A DNA stretch of 64,000 nt from the NCBI GenBank assembly GCA_026129905.1, contig JAHCHE010000025.1:1-64000 (forward strand), read 5' to 3'. Made by a program: the position numbers and the translations under genes. Positions 9,399 to 17,952 of the stretch are shown in pieces. The notes under the pieces were generated by a model. The model had not been told where the DNA came from and made no database searches. It saw only the letters and a program-made list of their open reading frames with translations. Source of the DNA: Bryobacteraceae bacterium. Lineage in GTDB: Bacteria > Acidobacteriota > Terriglobia > Bryobacterales > Bryobacteraceae. Positions within the stretch are counted from its first letter, which is position 1. Every line of letters starts with the position of its first letter.

Positions 9399-10600
9399 GC
9401 GAGACGAATGGATTCGAGCCGAAGATTGTCGCGTACGTGTGCAATTGGTGCACCTACCTCGGCGCCGACCTCGCGGGCACCAATCGCCTGGAGTATCCGC
9501 CCAACGTGCGGCTGATCCGCCTGCCCTGCACGGGCCGCATCGACTTCAATCTCATCGTGAAAGCCTTTGAAATGTCGGCCGACGCGGTGCTGGTTTCGGG
9601 CTGTCATCCGGGCGATTGCCATTACACGGCCGGAAACTACCACGCGCGGCGGCGGTGGATGCTGTTCCGCCCGTTGTTGGAGGCGCTCGGCTTCGATTTG
9701 CGCCGCATTCACTTCACCTGGATCTCCGCCGCCGAAGGGCGCAAGTTTCAGCAGGTGATCGCGGAGATCACGGAGAGCGCGCGGAAGCTCGGACCTTACC
9801 GGCCCTACGAAGCGAATGGAGAAAGCAAATGGCGGCCGGCGGGCCTCCCTCCGCCAAAGAGGCGTTCCGGCGACGACGCAAGCCTGAGGACAACGGCGCG
9901 GGAGTTGCTGGCCGAGGGCAAGGCCGGCGTTGTCATCGGGCGGGGCGAGCGCGGACCAGTGCTGGCGCGCAAGCCGGAAGACGCCGACCGCCTGACGTGG
10001 AACGGCGCATCGAAGATCGCGCTGACGGCATATCTGAAGCGCAAGGAGGTTCGGGCGCTGGGCAAGCCGGCGATCGTGGCCGGGCCGGCAGATCTGCGCG
10101 CGCTGAATGTGCTGGAGCAGGAATCGCAGATCCGGCGCGAGGACATTCACGTGATCGCCGCGGAAGGGCCGGGCGCGGCGCCGCCGGACTTCAGCGACCT
10201 CGACGCCCTGCTGCAACTCGAACCCGGCGAACGGATGGCGTACTGGGCCGGCGAGTTCGACCGCTGCGTGAAATGTTACGCCTGCCGGCAAGCATGCCCG
10301 CTGTGCTACTGCGAGCGCTGCATCGTCGACAAAAACCGTCCGCAAGCAATCGATACGTCGGCGCACGCCAGGGGCAACTTCGCCTGGCACATCACGCGCG
10401 CCTTTCACCTGGCGGGCCGCTGCGTCGGGTGCGGAGCCTGTACGCGCGCCTGTCCGGCGGGCATCGACCTGCGCCTGTTGAACCAGGCGGCGGCGCGGGC
10501 GGCGGAACGGCAATTCGGGTATCGCGCGGGCGCCGACCCGAAGGCGGAGCCGCTGGTGGGCGTCTATTCGCTCACCGACAAGGAGGAGTTCATCGGATGA
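9395..10600 (+). CDS. flxD: Fused FlxD (MvhD-like) and FlxC-like iron-sulfur subunit
   Basis: A 401-residue protein starting at the ATG inside the ATGA overlap with hdrA. Residues 1-140 match the MvhD/FlxD family, which docks onto HdrA: CNWCTYLGADLAG from residue 16, then LPCTGR and SGCHPGDCHY, cysteines expected for a 2Fe-2S centre. After a linker, residues about 155-401 form a second module with CVKCYACRQACPLCYC from residue 291 and CVGCGACTRACPAG from 343, as in the two-cluster FlxC-type subunits. In Desulfovibrio FlxD and FlxC are separate genes, so this looks like a fusion. It overlaps the next gene by an ATGA. Confidence 0.88.
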   Translation: MSETNGFEPKIVAYVCNWCTYLGADLAGTNRLEYPPNVRLIRLPCTGRIDFNLIVKAFEMSADAVLVSGCHPGDCHYTAGNYHARRRWMLFRPLLEALGFDLRRIHFTWISAAEGRKFQQVIAEITESARKLGPYRPYEANGESKWRPAGLPPPKRRSGDDASLRTTARELLAEGKAGVVIGRGERGPVLARKPEDADRLTWNGASKIALTAYLKRKEVRALGKPAIVAGPADLRALNVLEQESQIRREDIHVIAAEGPGAAPPDFSDLDALLQLEPGERMAYWAGEFDRCVKCYACRQACPLCYCERCIVDKNRPQAIDTSAHARGNFAWHITRAFHLAGRCVGCGACTRACPAGIDLRLLNQAAARAAERQFGYRAGADPKAEPLVGVYSLTDKEEFIG

Positions 10601-11592
10601 GCCGGATCATTACGGAAGCGGGATTGCGCGAGCTTGCCGAGGCCTGGCTCCGAGACGGACAAGCGGTGGCCGGCCCCAGCGAGGTGAAGCTGGGTCTGAT
10701 TCAATATCGCCCGATAACCGCCGCCGCGCGGCTTCTTTTCGACGGCTTCGTCCACCCGGCGAACTCGATTAAGGAGTTTTTCTTTCCGCGGCACGAGCCG
10801 CTGTACCGGTATCGCCTGGAAGGCAGCCGCGTCGTGCTGGAGGACTGCGAACCGCCGGCGGTCAAGCAGCTCGTGTTCGCCCGGCCCTGCGATGCCGCGG
10901 CGCTGCCCGTTCTGGATCATGTGTTCAACTGGGACTGCGCGGACGAATTCTACAACCGCCGGAGGGAGGCGACGACCGTGGTCACCCTCGCCTGCTCGCG
11001 TTACGACGACGAGTGCTTCTGCACGTCGGTAGGACTCGGCCCCGCCGCGGAGCAGGGCGCCGACGCGGTACTGTTCGCGCTGGGCGGCGGCGCATTCGAA
11101 GTCCGGCCGACAACAGCGAAAGGCGACGCGGCGTTCGCGGACCGGACCGAGGAGTCGGACAGAACGGCGACGCCCTTCGCGGGACCGCCGCGGCGGGTCG
11201 CGCTGCCGCGCGTCGAGTTCGACAGCCCCGTCTGGGAGGACGCGACGCTGGAATGCCTGGGGTGCGGCGCCTGCGCTTACACCTGCCCGACCTGCCATTG
11301 CTTCGACATTGTCGACGAAGGAAATGCCGCGGGCGGGATGCGGGCGAAGAACTGGGACTCGTGCCAGTTCTCGCTGTTCACGCTGCACGCGTCAGGGCAC
11401 AACCCCCGCCACGCGCAACCGCGGCGGCAGCGCCAGCGAATTTACCACAAATTTCACATCTATCCGGAGAAATTCGGCCCGATTCTCTGCACGGGTTGCG
11501 GCAATTGCGCGCGGCAGTGCCCGGCGGGATTGGGAGTGCTCAACGTATTGAAGGCGATTGAGGCGAGCCATGCGGAACATCTACCGGCCTGA
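10597..11592 (+). CDS. flxB: FlxB-like 4Fe-4S dicluster protein (AsrA/HydB-type)
   Basis: A 331-residue protein starting in an ATGA overlap with the preceding gene. The N-terminal 200 residues carry the block seen in sulfhydrogenase beta (HydB) and anaerobic sulfite reductase A subunits (HPANSIKEFFFPRHEPLY, FARPCDAAALPVLD, CSRYDDECFC). The C-terminus has two cluster motifs: CLGCGACAYTCPTCHC from residue 220 and CTGCGNCARQCPAG from residue 298. It is expected to relay electrons from the NADH-oxidising FlxA subunit to FlxD-HdrA. AsrA is the alternative name, but no AsrC catalytic subunit is present and the hdr genes are contiguous, so FlxB is favoured. Confidence 0.88.
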   Translation: MSRIITEAGLRELAEAWLRDGQAVAGPSEVKLGLIQYRPITAAARLLFDGFVHPANSIKEFFFPRHEPLYRYRLEGSRVVLEDCEPPAVKQLVFARPCDAAALPVLDHVFNWDCADEFYNRRREATTVVTLACSRYDDECFCTSVGLGPAAEQGADAVLFALGGGAFEVRPTTAKGDAAFADRTEESDRTATPFAGPPRRVALPRVEFDSPVWEDATLECLGCGACAYTCPTCHCFDIVDEGNAAGGMRAKNWDSCQFSLFTLHASGHNPRHAQPRRQRQRIYHKFHIYPEKFGPILCTGCGNCARQCPAGLGVLNVLKAIEASHAEHLPA

Positions 11593-12403
11593 GCTGATGC
11601 AGGTGATCGATGCCCGGCGGCAGACGCCGGATGTCAAGAGCGTGCGGGCGCGCTTTCTGGATCCGGCGGCGGGACGGGACTTCTCCTTTCGCGTGGGCCA
11701 GTTCGGGATATTTTCCGCCTTCGGCTACGGCGAATCCACCTTCAACATTTGCTCGTCGTCGAACTGGCGCGACCATATCGAGTTCTGTTTTCGCAAGACC
11801 GGCCGCGTCACCGAAGCGCTTTGGGAGATCGACGAAGGCGACACGATCGGGTTTCGGGGACCGTATGGCAACTGGTACCCGATGGAGGAATGGGAAGGGA
11901 AGAACCTGATCTTCCTCGGCGGCGGAATCGCGATGCCGCCCATTCGCTGCGCCATCTGGTACGCGCTGGAGAACCGCGAGCGCTTCGGCGAGATCACCAT
12001 CGTCTACGGCGCGCGTACGGTGGCCGACCTGGTCTACGTGGACGAACTCGACAAGTGGGCGGCGGGCCCCGGCGTGCGCGTGATCCGCTGCGTCGATCCC
12101 GGCGGCGAAACGCCCGGCTGGACAGGCGAGATCGGGTTTGTGCCGATGGTTTTCGAGCGGGCGGGCGTGCCGGCCGGCAATTCCGTGGCGCTGGTGATCG
12201 GGCCGCCGGTGATGATCAAGTACACCCTGCCCGTGCTCGACCGTATGGGCATCGCGCCCCAGGACATCTACACGAGCCTCGAAAACCGAATGAAGTGCGG
12301 CTTGGGCAAGTGCGGCCGGTGCAACGCCGGCGAATGCTACGTCTGCAAAGAGGGCCCCGTCTTCACGATGGAGCAGCTTTCGCGGCTGCCGACCGATTAT
12401 TGA
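11570..12403 (+). CDS. flxA: FlxA-like NAD(P)H flavin oxidoreductase subunit
   Basis: A 277-residue protein. I chose the ATG at 11570 (MRNIYRPEL), which overlaps flxB by 23 bases; a TTG at 11558 is possible. It has the ferredoxin-NADP-reductase fold of the PyrK/HydG/AsrB group: flavin-binding region (GYGESTFNICSS), NAD-binding region (LIFLGGGIAMPPIRCAIWYAL, then YGART), and a 2Fe-2S motif with cysteines 243, 248, 251 and 259 (spacing 4-2-7). It should take electrons from NADH via FAD and pass them into the Hdr complex. It is the last gene of the operon; moaB converges from the other strand 16 bases later. Confidence 0.9.
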   Translation: MRNIYRPELMQVIDARRQTPDVKSVRARFLDPAAGRDFSFRVGQFGIFSAFGYGESTFNICSSSNWRDHIEFCFRKTGRVTEALWEIDEGDTIGFRGPYGNWYPMEEWEGKNLIFLGGGIAMPPIRCAIWYALENRERFGEITIVYGARTVADLVYVDELDKWAAGPGVRVIRCVDPGGETPGWTGEIGFVPMVFERAGVPAGNSVALVIGPPVMIKYTLPVLDRMGIAPQDIYTSLENRMKCGLGKCGRCNAGECYVCKEGPVFTMEQLSRLPTDY

Positions 12404-12419
12404 GCCGTTGCCGGGCGCT

Positions 12420-12950
12420 TCAGCGGCGCGCCACCTCCCAGGCCAGGTGCTGCAATTCCGGCTGAATGAGCTTCTCCCACGCCAACCGCACGGCCGCCGG
12501 CGACCCTGGCATCGAAATCACCACCCGGCCCCGGTAGACGCCCGCCACGGCGCGCGACAGCATCGCCGCGGCGCCCACCTGCTGGTAGCTGAGGAACCGG
12601 AACAGTTCGCCGAAGCCGGGGAGCGTCTTTTCCAGCCGGGCGTTCAGCACGTCGAACGTCGTATCGCGCGGCGAGATACCCGTGCCGCCGTTCCACAGCA
12701 GCACCCGCGCTTCGGTTTCCGACAACTCGTCCAGCGTTCGCGCCACCGCCTCGGGATCGTCCTTGATCAGCCGGTACGCCACCACCGGGTGGCCGGAGGT
12801 ATCGAGCTGTTCGCGGAGATAGCGCATGTTCGCGTCGGTTTCCGGCGTGCGCGAGTCGCTCACCGTAATCAGCGCGACGGGCGCGGGGCTCTTTTCCGCG
12901 GCCAACGATTTGTGCCGGAGGCTGCTGTCGGGGTCAAGCGAAGTGGTCAT
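12420..12950 (-). CDS. moaB: Molybdenum cofactor biosynthesis protein B (MoaB/MogA family)
   Basis: A 176-residue protein with the MoaB/MogA fold motifs VALITVSDSRTPETDAN, WNGGTGISPRDTT and ISMPGSPAAVRLAW. The family adenylylates molybdopterin or acts as its non-catalytic paralogue in molybdenum cofactor synthesis in the cytoplasm. The first about 25 residues are variable, so the exact start is less certain than the family. It lies convergent to the Flx-Hdr operon and divergent from rpmB, so it is probably transcribed alone. Confidence 0.92.
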   Translation of the reverse strand: MTTSLDPDSSLRHKSLAAEKSPAPVALITVSDSRTPETDANMRYLREQLDTSGHPVVAYRLIKDDPEAVARTLDELSETEARVLLWNGGTGISPRDTTFDVLNARLEKTLPGFGELFRFLSYQQVGAAAMLSRAVAGVYRGRVVISMPGSPAAVRLAWEKLIQPELQHLAWEVARR

Positions 12951-12993
12951 GTTATACTTGGATTTACCAGTCTATCGAGCCTGAGGGTATAGT

Positions 12994-13230
12994 ATGCCGT
13001 TAGTTTGCCAAGTGACCGGAAAGAAGCCGATGTCGGGCAACCGGGTTTCTCACGCCAACAATCGTACCAAGCGCAAGTTCAATCCCAACATACAGAACAA
13101 GAGATTCTGGCTTCCGTCCGAGAACCGTTTCGTGCGCCTGAAGGTCAGCGCCAAGGGCATCAAGATCATCACGAAACTCGGCATCGAGAAGGTTGTCGCC
13201 GACATGCGCAGGAAGGGGGTGAAGGTCTGA
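12994..13230 (+). CDS. rpmB: Ribosomal protein bL28
   Basis: A 78-residue protein with the complete L28 pattern: [19 protein letters not shown], then [14 protein letters not shown], and [15 protein letters not shown]. It closely resembles the proteobacterial form. Only one cysteine remains, so this is the zinc-independent type. It precedes rpmG with an overlapping TGATG. A TATACT hexamer at 12953-12958 may be its -10 element, but no good -35 was seen. Confidence 0.98.
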   Translation: MPLVCQVTGKKPMSGNRVSHANNRTKRKFNPNIQNKRFWLPSENRFVRLKVSAKGIKIITKLGIEKVVADMRRKGVKV

Positions 13231-13382
13231 TGCGAATCCTGGTGAAGCTGGTTTCCACGGCCGGCACCGGCCACTTCTATACCACGACGAAAAACCAGAA
13301 GGCGAAGCCCGACAAGATGGAGATGAAGAAGTACGATCCCATCGCCCGCAAGCACGTGGTGTACAAGGAAGCGAAGATTTAG
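13230..13382 (+). CDS. rpmG: Ribosomal protein bL33
   Basis: A 50-residue protein whose ATG shares its A with the last base of the rpmB stop codon. The sequence ([20 protein letters not shown], then [17 protein letters not shown]) is a full-length L33. It has no cysteines, so it is the zinc-free paralogue. The rpmB-rpmG pairing is common in bacteria. Two perfect hairpins lie 18 bases after the stop. Confidence 0.98.
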   Translation: MRILVKLVSTAGTGHFYTTTKNQKAKPDKMEMKKYDPIARKHVVYKEAKI

Positions 13383-13400
13383 CGAATAGTGGTTTACCTG

Positions 13401-13436
13401 GCGGGACTGGGAGTCCCGCGCAGCCTAAGAGGCTGC
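13401..13436 (+). terminator. Tandem hairpins downstream of rpmG
   Basis: Two adjacent perfect inverted repeats are visible: GCGGGACT-ggg-AGTCCCGC at 13401-13419, then GCAGCC-taaga-GGCTGC at 13420-13436. No T tract follows, so they are either a rho-assisted end for the rpmB-rpmG transcript or a REP-like intergenic repeat. The convergent NHL gene ends at 13446, so the element could serve both genes. Confidence 0.5.
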
Positions 13437-13445
13437 CCTACCATA

Positions 13446-16400
13446 TCACTGCACGGCGATGGTGACGGGCGGGGACTCCTGGTCGCCGGCCTTGACGATC
13501 ACGGGCACGCGGTTCCCGGGCGTAACCCCTTCCGGAACGAGAGCATTCACCTGGTAGAGGCCCGCGAAACCGGGCGCCAGGCCGGCATAGAGAAGCGTCG
13601 CCGGCCGCCCCCCGATCGTCACCGATACCGGCACCGTCGTTCTCGGGAACGGTTCCGCCGAGGGTGCGGCCGAGCCGGCTGCCGCCGGCGGGTCCACCGG
13701 CCCCAACCCCGTGCAGAAGATCAGGACCGCCTCGCCGGCGTGAACCGGATGCGCCGCGTCCACCAGGTCGCCCTGCACGTTCACAATCGCGCCTTGATCC
13801 GGGTCGTTCTTGGTGAAGATCGCGGGCTGCGCCGTCGAAACCGTGACGGGTTCCGGCGTGGCAATACGGCTTCCCCGTTTCACCACGATCTGATGCGTCG
13901 TGTTCGGGGCGATTCCGTAGGGGACGATCGCATTGATCTGTCCGTCGCTGGTGAAATGCAGCGGCATGCGGCGGCCGGCGATGCTGACGGTGGTGTTGGC
14001 CAGTTCCGTCTCGAACGGGACTTTGTCGGAAACCGCCAGCGTGTCCGCCAGCCGCCCGCCGAAGATGCTGATGAACCCGCCCGGCGCCAGCGGTTGCTGG
14101 GGCTTGAAGCTCGCGGCGCTCACGATGCCGCCCTCGGCGATCACCGGCGGCACATCGCCGCTGTGGCGCATGGCGGCGGTCACCTGCGCCGTGCCCTCGA
14201 GGTTGACGTCTGGCTTCTGCGCTTTCACCCGCACGGTTACCTCGGGCGCCCCGGTCGAGCGAATCTGCCAGATCCCGCTCCACCTGCCGTCGTTGGACGA
14301 AGTGAGCAAGACCGGCGGGTCGTTGTTCGAAAATTCCGAAACTACGGAACCCTCCTTCAGCGGCTCGCCGCAGTCGTCCACCACTTCCGCCACCAGCGGG
14401 TTCGGCCAGCCTGCCAGAACGGCCGATTGCAGGCCAATCGACGTGAAGATGGGAAGCAGCTTCGTCGGCGTGCACCCGTCGGCCGCCCGGCCGACGAACG
14501 ACGAGGCGGGGGACGGAGAGTTCACCAGCAGCAGGTTGATCGTCCGCGACGTGTTGTCGGTGAACAGCAGCGTCAGCGAGCCTTCGTATACGCCCGGCGG
14601 CAATCCCTCCGTCTGCGGCTGGATCACGATGCGCGCCGGCTGGTCCGGCGTCACCGTCGCGTCGCCGGGCAAGTAGATAAACCACTCCCGGTTGCCGGTG
14701 ATGGCTCGCGACGCGCGGAACGTGACGGGACGGCTACCCACATTCGACACGCGGATTTCCTGCGACCCGGGGGAACCGTTCTGCGTCGAGCGGAATACCA
14801 GTCCGGTCGGCTGCACCACTGGACCGGGATCGCTCCCCGGATCGAGAATCCCCAGGAAGACCGAAACGAACTGCGGCGAGTTCACGGCTTGGGGCGAACG
14901 GATCTCGATCTGCGCGTAGTAGTCCCCCGGCGCCAGCCCCGCCGTGTTGACCCGCGCCTGGACTCGCGAGCCGACGAAGGCCGCGTCGGCCGATCCGCTC
15001 TCCGGACTCACCGCCAGCCACTGCGTGCCGCCGGAAATGTCGGTCACCTGGGCGGTCCAAGTCATGTTGCCCGAGCCCGAGTTCACGATGTTGAACGTCT
15101 GCGGCAACGGCGTTCCGCCGTTCTGAACGCCCACGAAGCTGAGACCCACCGGCGAGACCACCATCCGTTGCGACACCGCGTTGACCGTGACCGTCACGGG
15201 TATGGTGACCTCGGTTTGCCCTTGGGTGATGAGAAGGATGGAGCCCAGGTACGTGCCTACCGTCAGATTCGCGGGATCGACGCGGATTTCAACAGGCAAG
15301 CCCGTGGTGGTGGCATCGGCGGCCCCTGACGTTGGGGAGGCGCTCAGCCAGTTGCCGCCGGACGCGGTCACGGCCTGCGTCTGGAACGGCTTGGACCCGC
15401 TGCCCGGATTGGTCACGGTGATTGTCTGTGAGGCCGGCCCGTCTCCCTCGGTGAACGAGAAGGTCAAAGCCGTCGGCTGCGCGGCCAGCGCGCCGGGAAG
15501 CGCCGGCTCCACCTGAAACTCCACCGGGATCGCGATCACCTGCGGATTCGCGAGCGGCGCGGAAAACCGGACCAGTCCGTGATATGTGCCGAAGGTCAAT
15601 TGTTCCGGATTGGCGGTCACTTCCACCGAGATCGGCATCGCGCCCGCGGTCGGCGTAACGGAGAGCCAGTTGCCGCCCGTTTCGGTCTGGGCCGCCGCGG
15701 AGAACGGGACGTTCGGCACGCCCGCGAATAGCCGCACGGTCTGGGAAGGCGGGGCGGTCGCCCGCGAATTGCCCTTGAACGTGAGTTGCGCCGGTTCAAT
15801 GCGGAAGGCGGGTTGGGTGGCTTTTACCTGCCGGATGCGGTGATTGCTCTGGTCCGCAACCAGCACGTCGCCGATGGAATTCACCGCCAGGGAAGTCGGT
15901 CCACGCAACGTGGCCCGGACCGCCAGATCGCCGTCGCCGGAATAGCCGCGAGTCCCGGTCCCGGCGATGCCGACGATCCTGCCGTTCGTGAAGTTCAGCG
16001 CACGGACGCGGTGGTTCTGGTTGTCCACGATCAGCAGGTTGCCGGCGCGGTCGAAGCCCAGTCCCATGGGCTCGTTCAAGGTGGCGCTGACTGCCGGGCC
16101 GTTGTCGCCCGTGTTGCCGGCGACCCCTGTGCCGGCGACGGTGGTGATCACTCCGGTGTAGTCGATCATGCGGACGCGGTGGTTCTTCGTGTCGCTGACG
16201 TACACGTTGCCCACATTATCGACGGCGATTCCTTGCGAAGGCGACAGGCCCGCCCGCGTCGCCGGCCCGCCGTCGCCGGAGAAGACTTCGCTTCCGTTTC
16301 CGGCGATCGTTGTGATGCGGCCGCTGGCGTCCACTTTGCGAATGCGTCCGCCGCGCTCCCCTTCCGGGGAGTTCTTGTTCTCGCCGTCCGCGATGTAGAT

Positions 16401-17864
16401 CTCGCCGTTAGCCACCGCTACCGTTATGGGCAGTTGCAAACGGGCATCGATGGCTGGGCCGCCGTCGCCCGTGAATCCGAAACTCCCGTTCCCGGCCACC
16501 GTGGCGATCAAGCCGTCCGGTCCTATCCTGCGAACCCGAGAGTTGAATTGATCCGCCACGAATAAGGAATTGCTCGCGGCGTCATAGGCCAGTCCCGCGG
16601 GAGAATTCAGCTCCGCGCTGATGGCAGGCCCTCCGTCGCCGGAGTAACCCGCCCGTCCGGTTCCCGCGAATCTCGTGAGGATCCCGCTGGAAATCCGGCG
16701 GATTGTGTTGCGTCCCGGCTCGGAGATGTATAGATTGCCCGCTCCGTCGATGGCGGAGCCGTATGGAAAGTACAGTGTGGCGCTGGTCGCTGGTCCGCCT
16801 TCGCCCGCCGATCGGAAGCGTCCGTTGCCCGCCGCTGTCTGAATCACTCCATTCGGCGTCACTCTGCGGATACGGCTATTGCCGAAATCGCCGATGTAGA
16901 CGTTCCCAGCTCTATCGACGGCTATACTGCCCGGGTTATTGAGCTGCGCGTCGGTGCCCGGACCGCCGTCGCCGGAGTACCCGGCCTCCCCCGTTCCGGC
17001 AACCACCGTGACCCTGTTGTTCTCCACTTTGAAAACGGCATGCGTGATCAGGTCGGCGAGGTAGAGAGCGTTCCCTTCCACCTCAACCGCGGACGGGTAG
17101 AGATCCGTGTAGAGGGTGCGAATGGTTCCATCCGGCGTAACGACGCGCAGCCGGCCATTTCCGGAATCCGCGATGTAGAGGTTTCCGGCGCTGTCCAGCG
17201 CGATGCCGTGGGGAATCGCCAACTGGGCGGACGTGGCCGGAATGCCATCGCCGTTGTAGCCCTCTTCGCCAGTTCCGGCGATGGTGGTGATGATGCCGTT
17301 GGTGATCTTTCGGATGCGGTTGTTGAATGTGTCGGCGATGTAGATGGCGCCGGCCGAGTCAATGGCGATGTCGGCGGGATCGTTGAGAGCGGCTTCGGTG
17401 GCCGGCTTGTTATCGCCGTCATACCCCCACTCTCCGATGCCCGCGATTGTCGTGATCGTCCCGTCGCGGCTGATCTTGCGCACGCGGCCGAGAAATGAAA
17501 TGACGTAGAGATCGCCCGCCGGGTCGAACGCCAGCGCCCTCGCGAACCCCAGCGCCGCCGCAGTGGCCAGACCGTTGTCGCCGGAATGTCCGGTGATGCC
17601 GTTGCCGCCGATGACGTCGAGAATCCCGTTCGATCCGACGCGCATCACCATGTTGTTGTCGGCGTCGGCGATGTAGTAGTTGCCCTGAGCGTCGACTGTC
17701 ACTCCCAGGCCGCCGAACGTACCCCCGAGCGGCGCCTCCGAAGCTGGGCGCCCATCCCCCGGGAAGAGCCAGTCCGTTCCCGCGAAGGTAGTGATCACCG
17801 CCTGTGCGCTCGCCTGGGCAGCAAGCGCGCACGTCAGCACGGAGAGGAGAATACTACGATGCAT
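13446..17864 (-). CDS. Large secreted NHL-repeat / BACON / TIGR03437 protein
   Basis: About 1472 residues from the ATG at 17864. That start opens a clean signal peptide (MHRSILLSVLTCALAAQASA) and lies 20 bases after a perfect TATAAT; the open frame continues to 17987 but the extra residues look non-coding. After the signal come about eleven NHL-type beta-propeller repeats of 50-60 residues (pattern TGxxGYSGDGGPAT, IAVDxAGNVYIAD, NxRIRRV). Roughly four immunoglobulin-like BACON-type domains follow (GGNWLSVTP, VGTYLG). The C-terminal about 220 residues are the TIGR03437 domain (VSAASFKPQQPLAPGGFISI ... GLAPGFAGLYQVNALVP). It is probably an exported binding or adhesion protein; the ligand is unknown. 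Confidence 0.9.
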   Translation of the reverse strand: MHRSILLSVLTCALAAQASAQAVITTFAGTDWLFPGDGRPASEAPLGGTFGGLGVTVDAQGNYYIADADNNMVMRVGSNGILDVIGGNGITGHSGDNGLATAAALGFARALAFDPAGDLYVISFLGRVRKISRDGTITTIAGIGEWGYDGDNKPATEAALNDPADIAIDSAGAIYIADTFNNRIRKITNGIITTIAGTGEEGYNGDGIPATSAQLAIPHGIALDSAGNLYIADSGNGRLRVVTPDGTIRTLYTDLYPSAVEVEGNALYLADLITHAVFKVENNRVTVVAGTGEAGYSGDGGPGTDAQLNNPGSIAVDRAGNVYIGDFGNSRIRRVTPNGVIQTAAGNGRFRSAGEGGPATSATLYFPYGSAIDGAGNLYISEPGRNTIRRISSGILTRFAGTGRAGYSGDGGPAISAELNSPAGLAYDAASNSLFVADQFNSRVRRIGPDGLIATVAGNGSFGFTGDGGPAIDARLQLPITVAVANGEIYIADGENKNSPEGERGGRIRKVDASGRITTIAGNGSEVFSGDGGPATRAGLSPSQGIAVDNVGNVYVSDTKNHRVRMIDYTGVITTVAGTGVAGNTGDNGPAVSATLNEPMGLGFDRAGNLLIVDNQNHRVRALNFTNGRIVGIAGTGTRGYSGDGDLAVRATLRGPTSLAVNSIGDVLVADQSNHRIRQVKATQPAFRIEPAQLTFKGNSRATAPPSQTVRLFAGVPNVPFSAAAQTETGGNWLSVTPTAGAMPISVEVTANPEQLTFGTYHGLVRFSAPLANPQVIAIPVEFQVEPALPGALAAQPTALTFSFTEGDGPASQTITVTNPGSGSKPFQTQAVTASGGNWLSASPTSGAADATTTGLPVEIRVDPANLTVGTYLGSILLITQGQTEVTIPVTVTVNAVSQRMVVSPVGLSFVGVQNGGTPLPQTFNIVNSGSGNMTWTAQVTDISGGTQWLAVSPESGSADAAFVGSRVQARVNTAGLAPGDYYAQIEIRSPQAVNSPQFVSVFLGILDPGSDPGPVVQPTGLVFRSTQNGSPGSQEIRVSNVGSRPVTFRASRAITGNREWFIYLPGDATVTPDQPARIVIQPQTEGLPPGVYEGSLTLLFTDNTSRTINLLLVNSPSPASSFVGRAADGCTPTKLLPIFTSIGLQSAVLAGWPNPLVAEVVDDCGEPLKEGSVVSEFSNNDPPVLLTSSNDGRWSGIWQIRSTGAPEVTVRVKAQKPDVNLEGTAQVTAAMRHSGDVPPVIAEGGIVSAASFKPQQPLAPGGFISIFGGRLADTLAVSDKVPFETELANTTVSIAGRRMPLHFTSDGQINAIVPYGIAPNTTHQIVVKRGSRIATPEPVTVSTAQPAIFTKNDPDQGAIVNVQGDLVDAAHPVHAGEAVLIFCTGLGPVDPPAAAGSAAPSAEPFPRTTVPVSVTIGGRPATLLYAGLAPGFAGLYQVNALVPEGVTPGNRVPVIVKAGDQESPPVTIAVQ
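15830..17790 (-). repeat. Tandem NHL-coding repeats inside the propeller gene
   Basis: About eleven degenerate units of roughly 150-190 bases encode successive NHL blades of the gene at 13446-17864. Each unit carries a recognisable GTxxxGYSGDGGPA box and an IADxxNxRIR box. Divergence between units is high, so recent expansion by slippage is unlikely. Confidence 0.8.
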
Positions 17865-17883
17865 CCCAGATAAACTAACGACG

Positions 17884-17889
17884 ATTATA
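17884..17889 (-). promoter_or_regulatory. Probable -10 element for the NHL gene
   Basis: A perfect TATAAT on the minus strand lies 20 bases before the ATG at 17864, which would give a leader of about a dozen bases. No good -35 match is seen at 17 bases. It supports the shorter start of the NHL protein. The divergent metallohydrolase gene begins at 17953. Confidence 0.45.
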
Positions 17890-17952
17890 GAACAGCGCCG
17901 CATGCGCCCTCCCTGGTGGCGCTCCGAATACAATGGACCACGAGGATCAGGC

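Noticed and set aside
10597-12403. Anaerobic sulfite reductase AsrA-AsrB
   Set aside because: The similarity is real, but no AsrC gene is present and both genes are fused by overlaps to hdrCBA and an MvhD-type adaptor, as in Flx-Hdr operons.
13389-15329. A 646-codon rightward open frame
   Set aside because: It lies opposite the BACON and TIGR03437 domains of the NHL protein and has only low-complexity arginine-rich sequence.
15830-17790. CRISPR array
   Set aside because: The periodic similarity comes from degenerate 150-190 base coding repeats for NHL blades; there are no identical short repeats with unique spacers.
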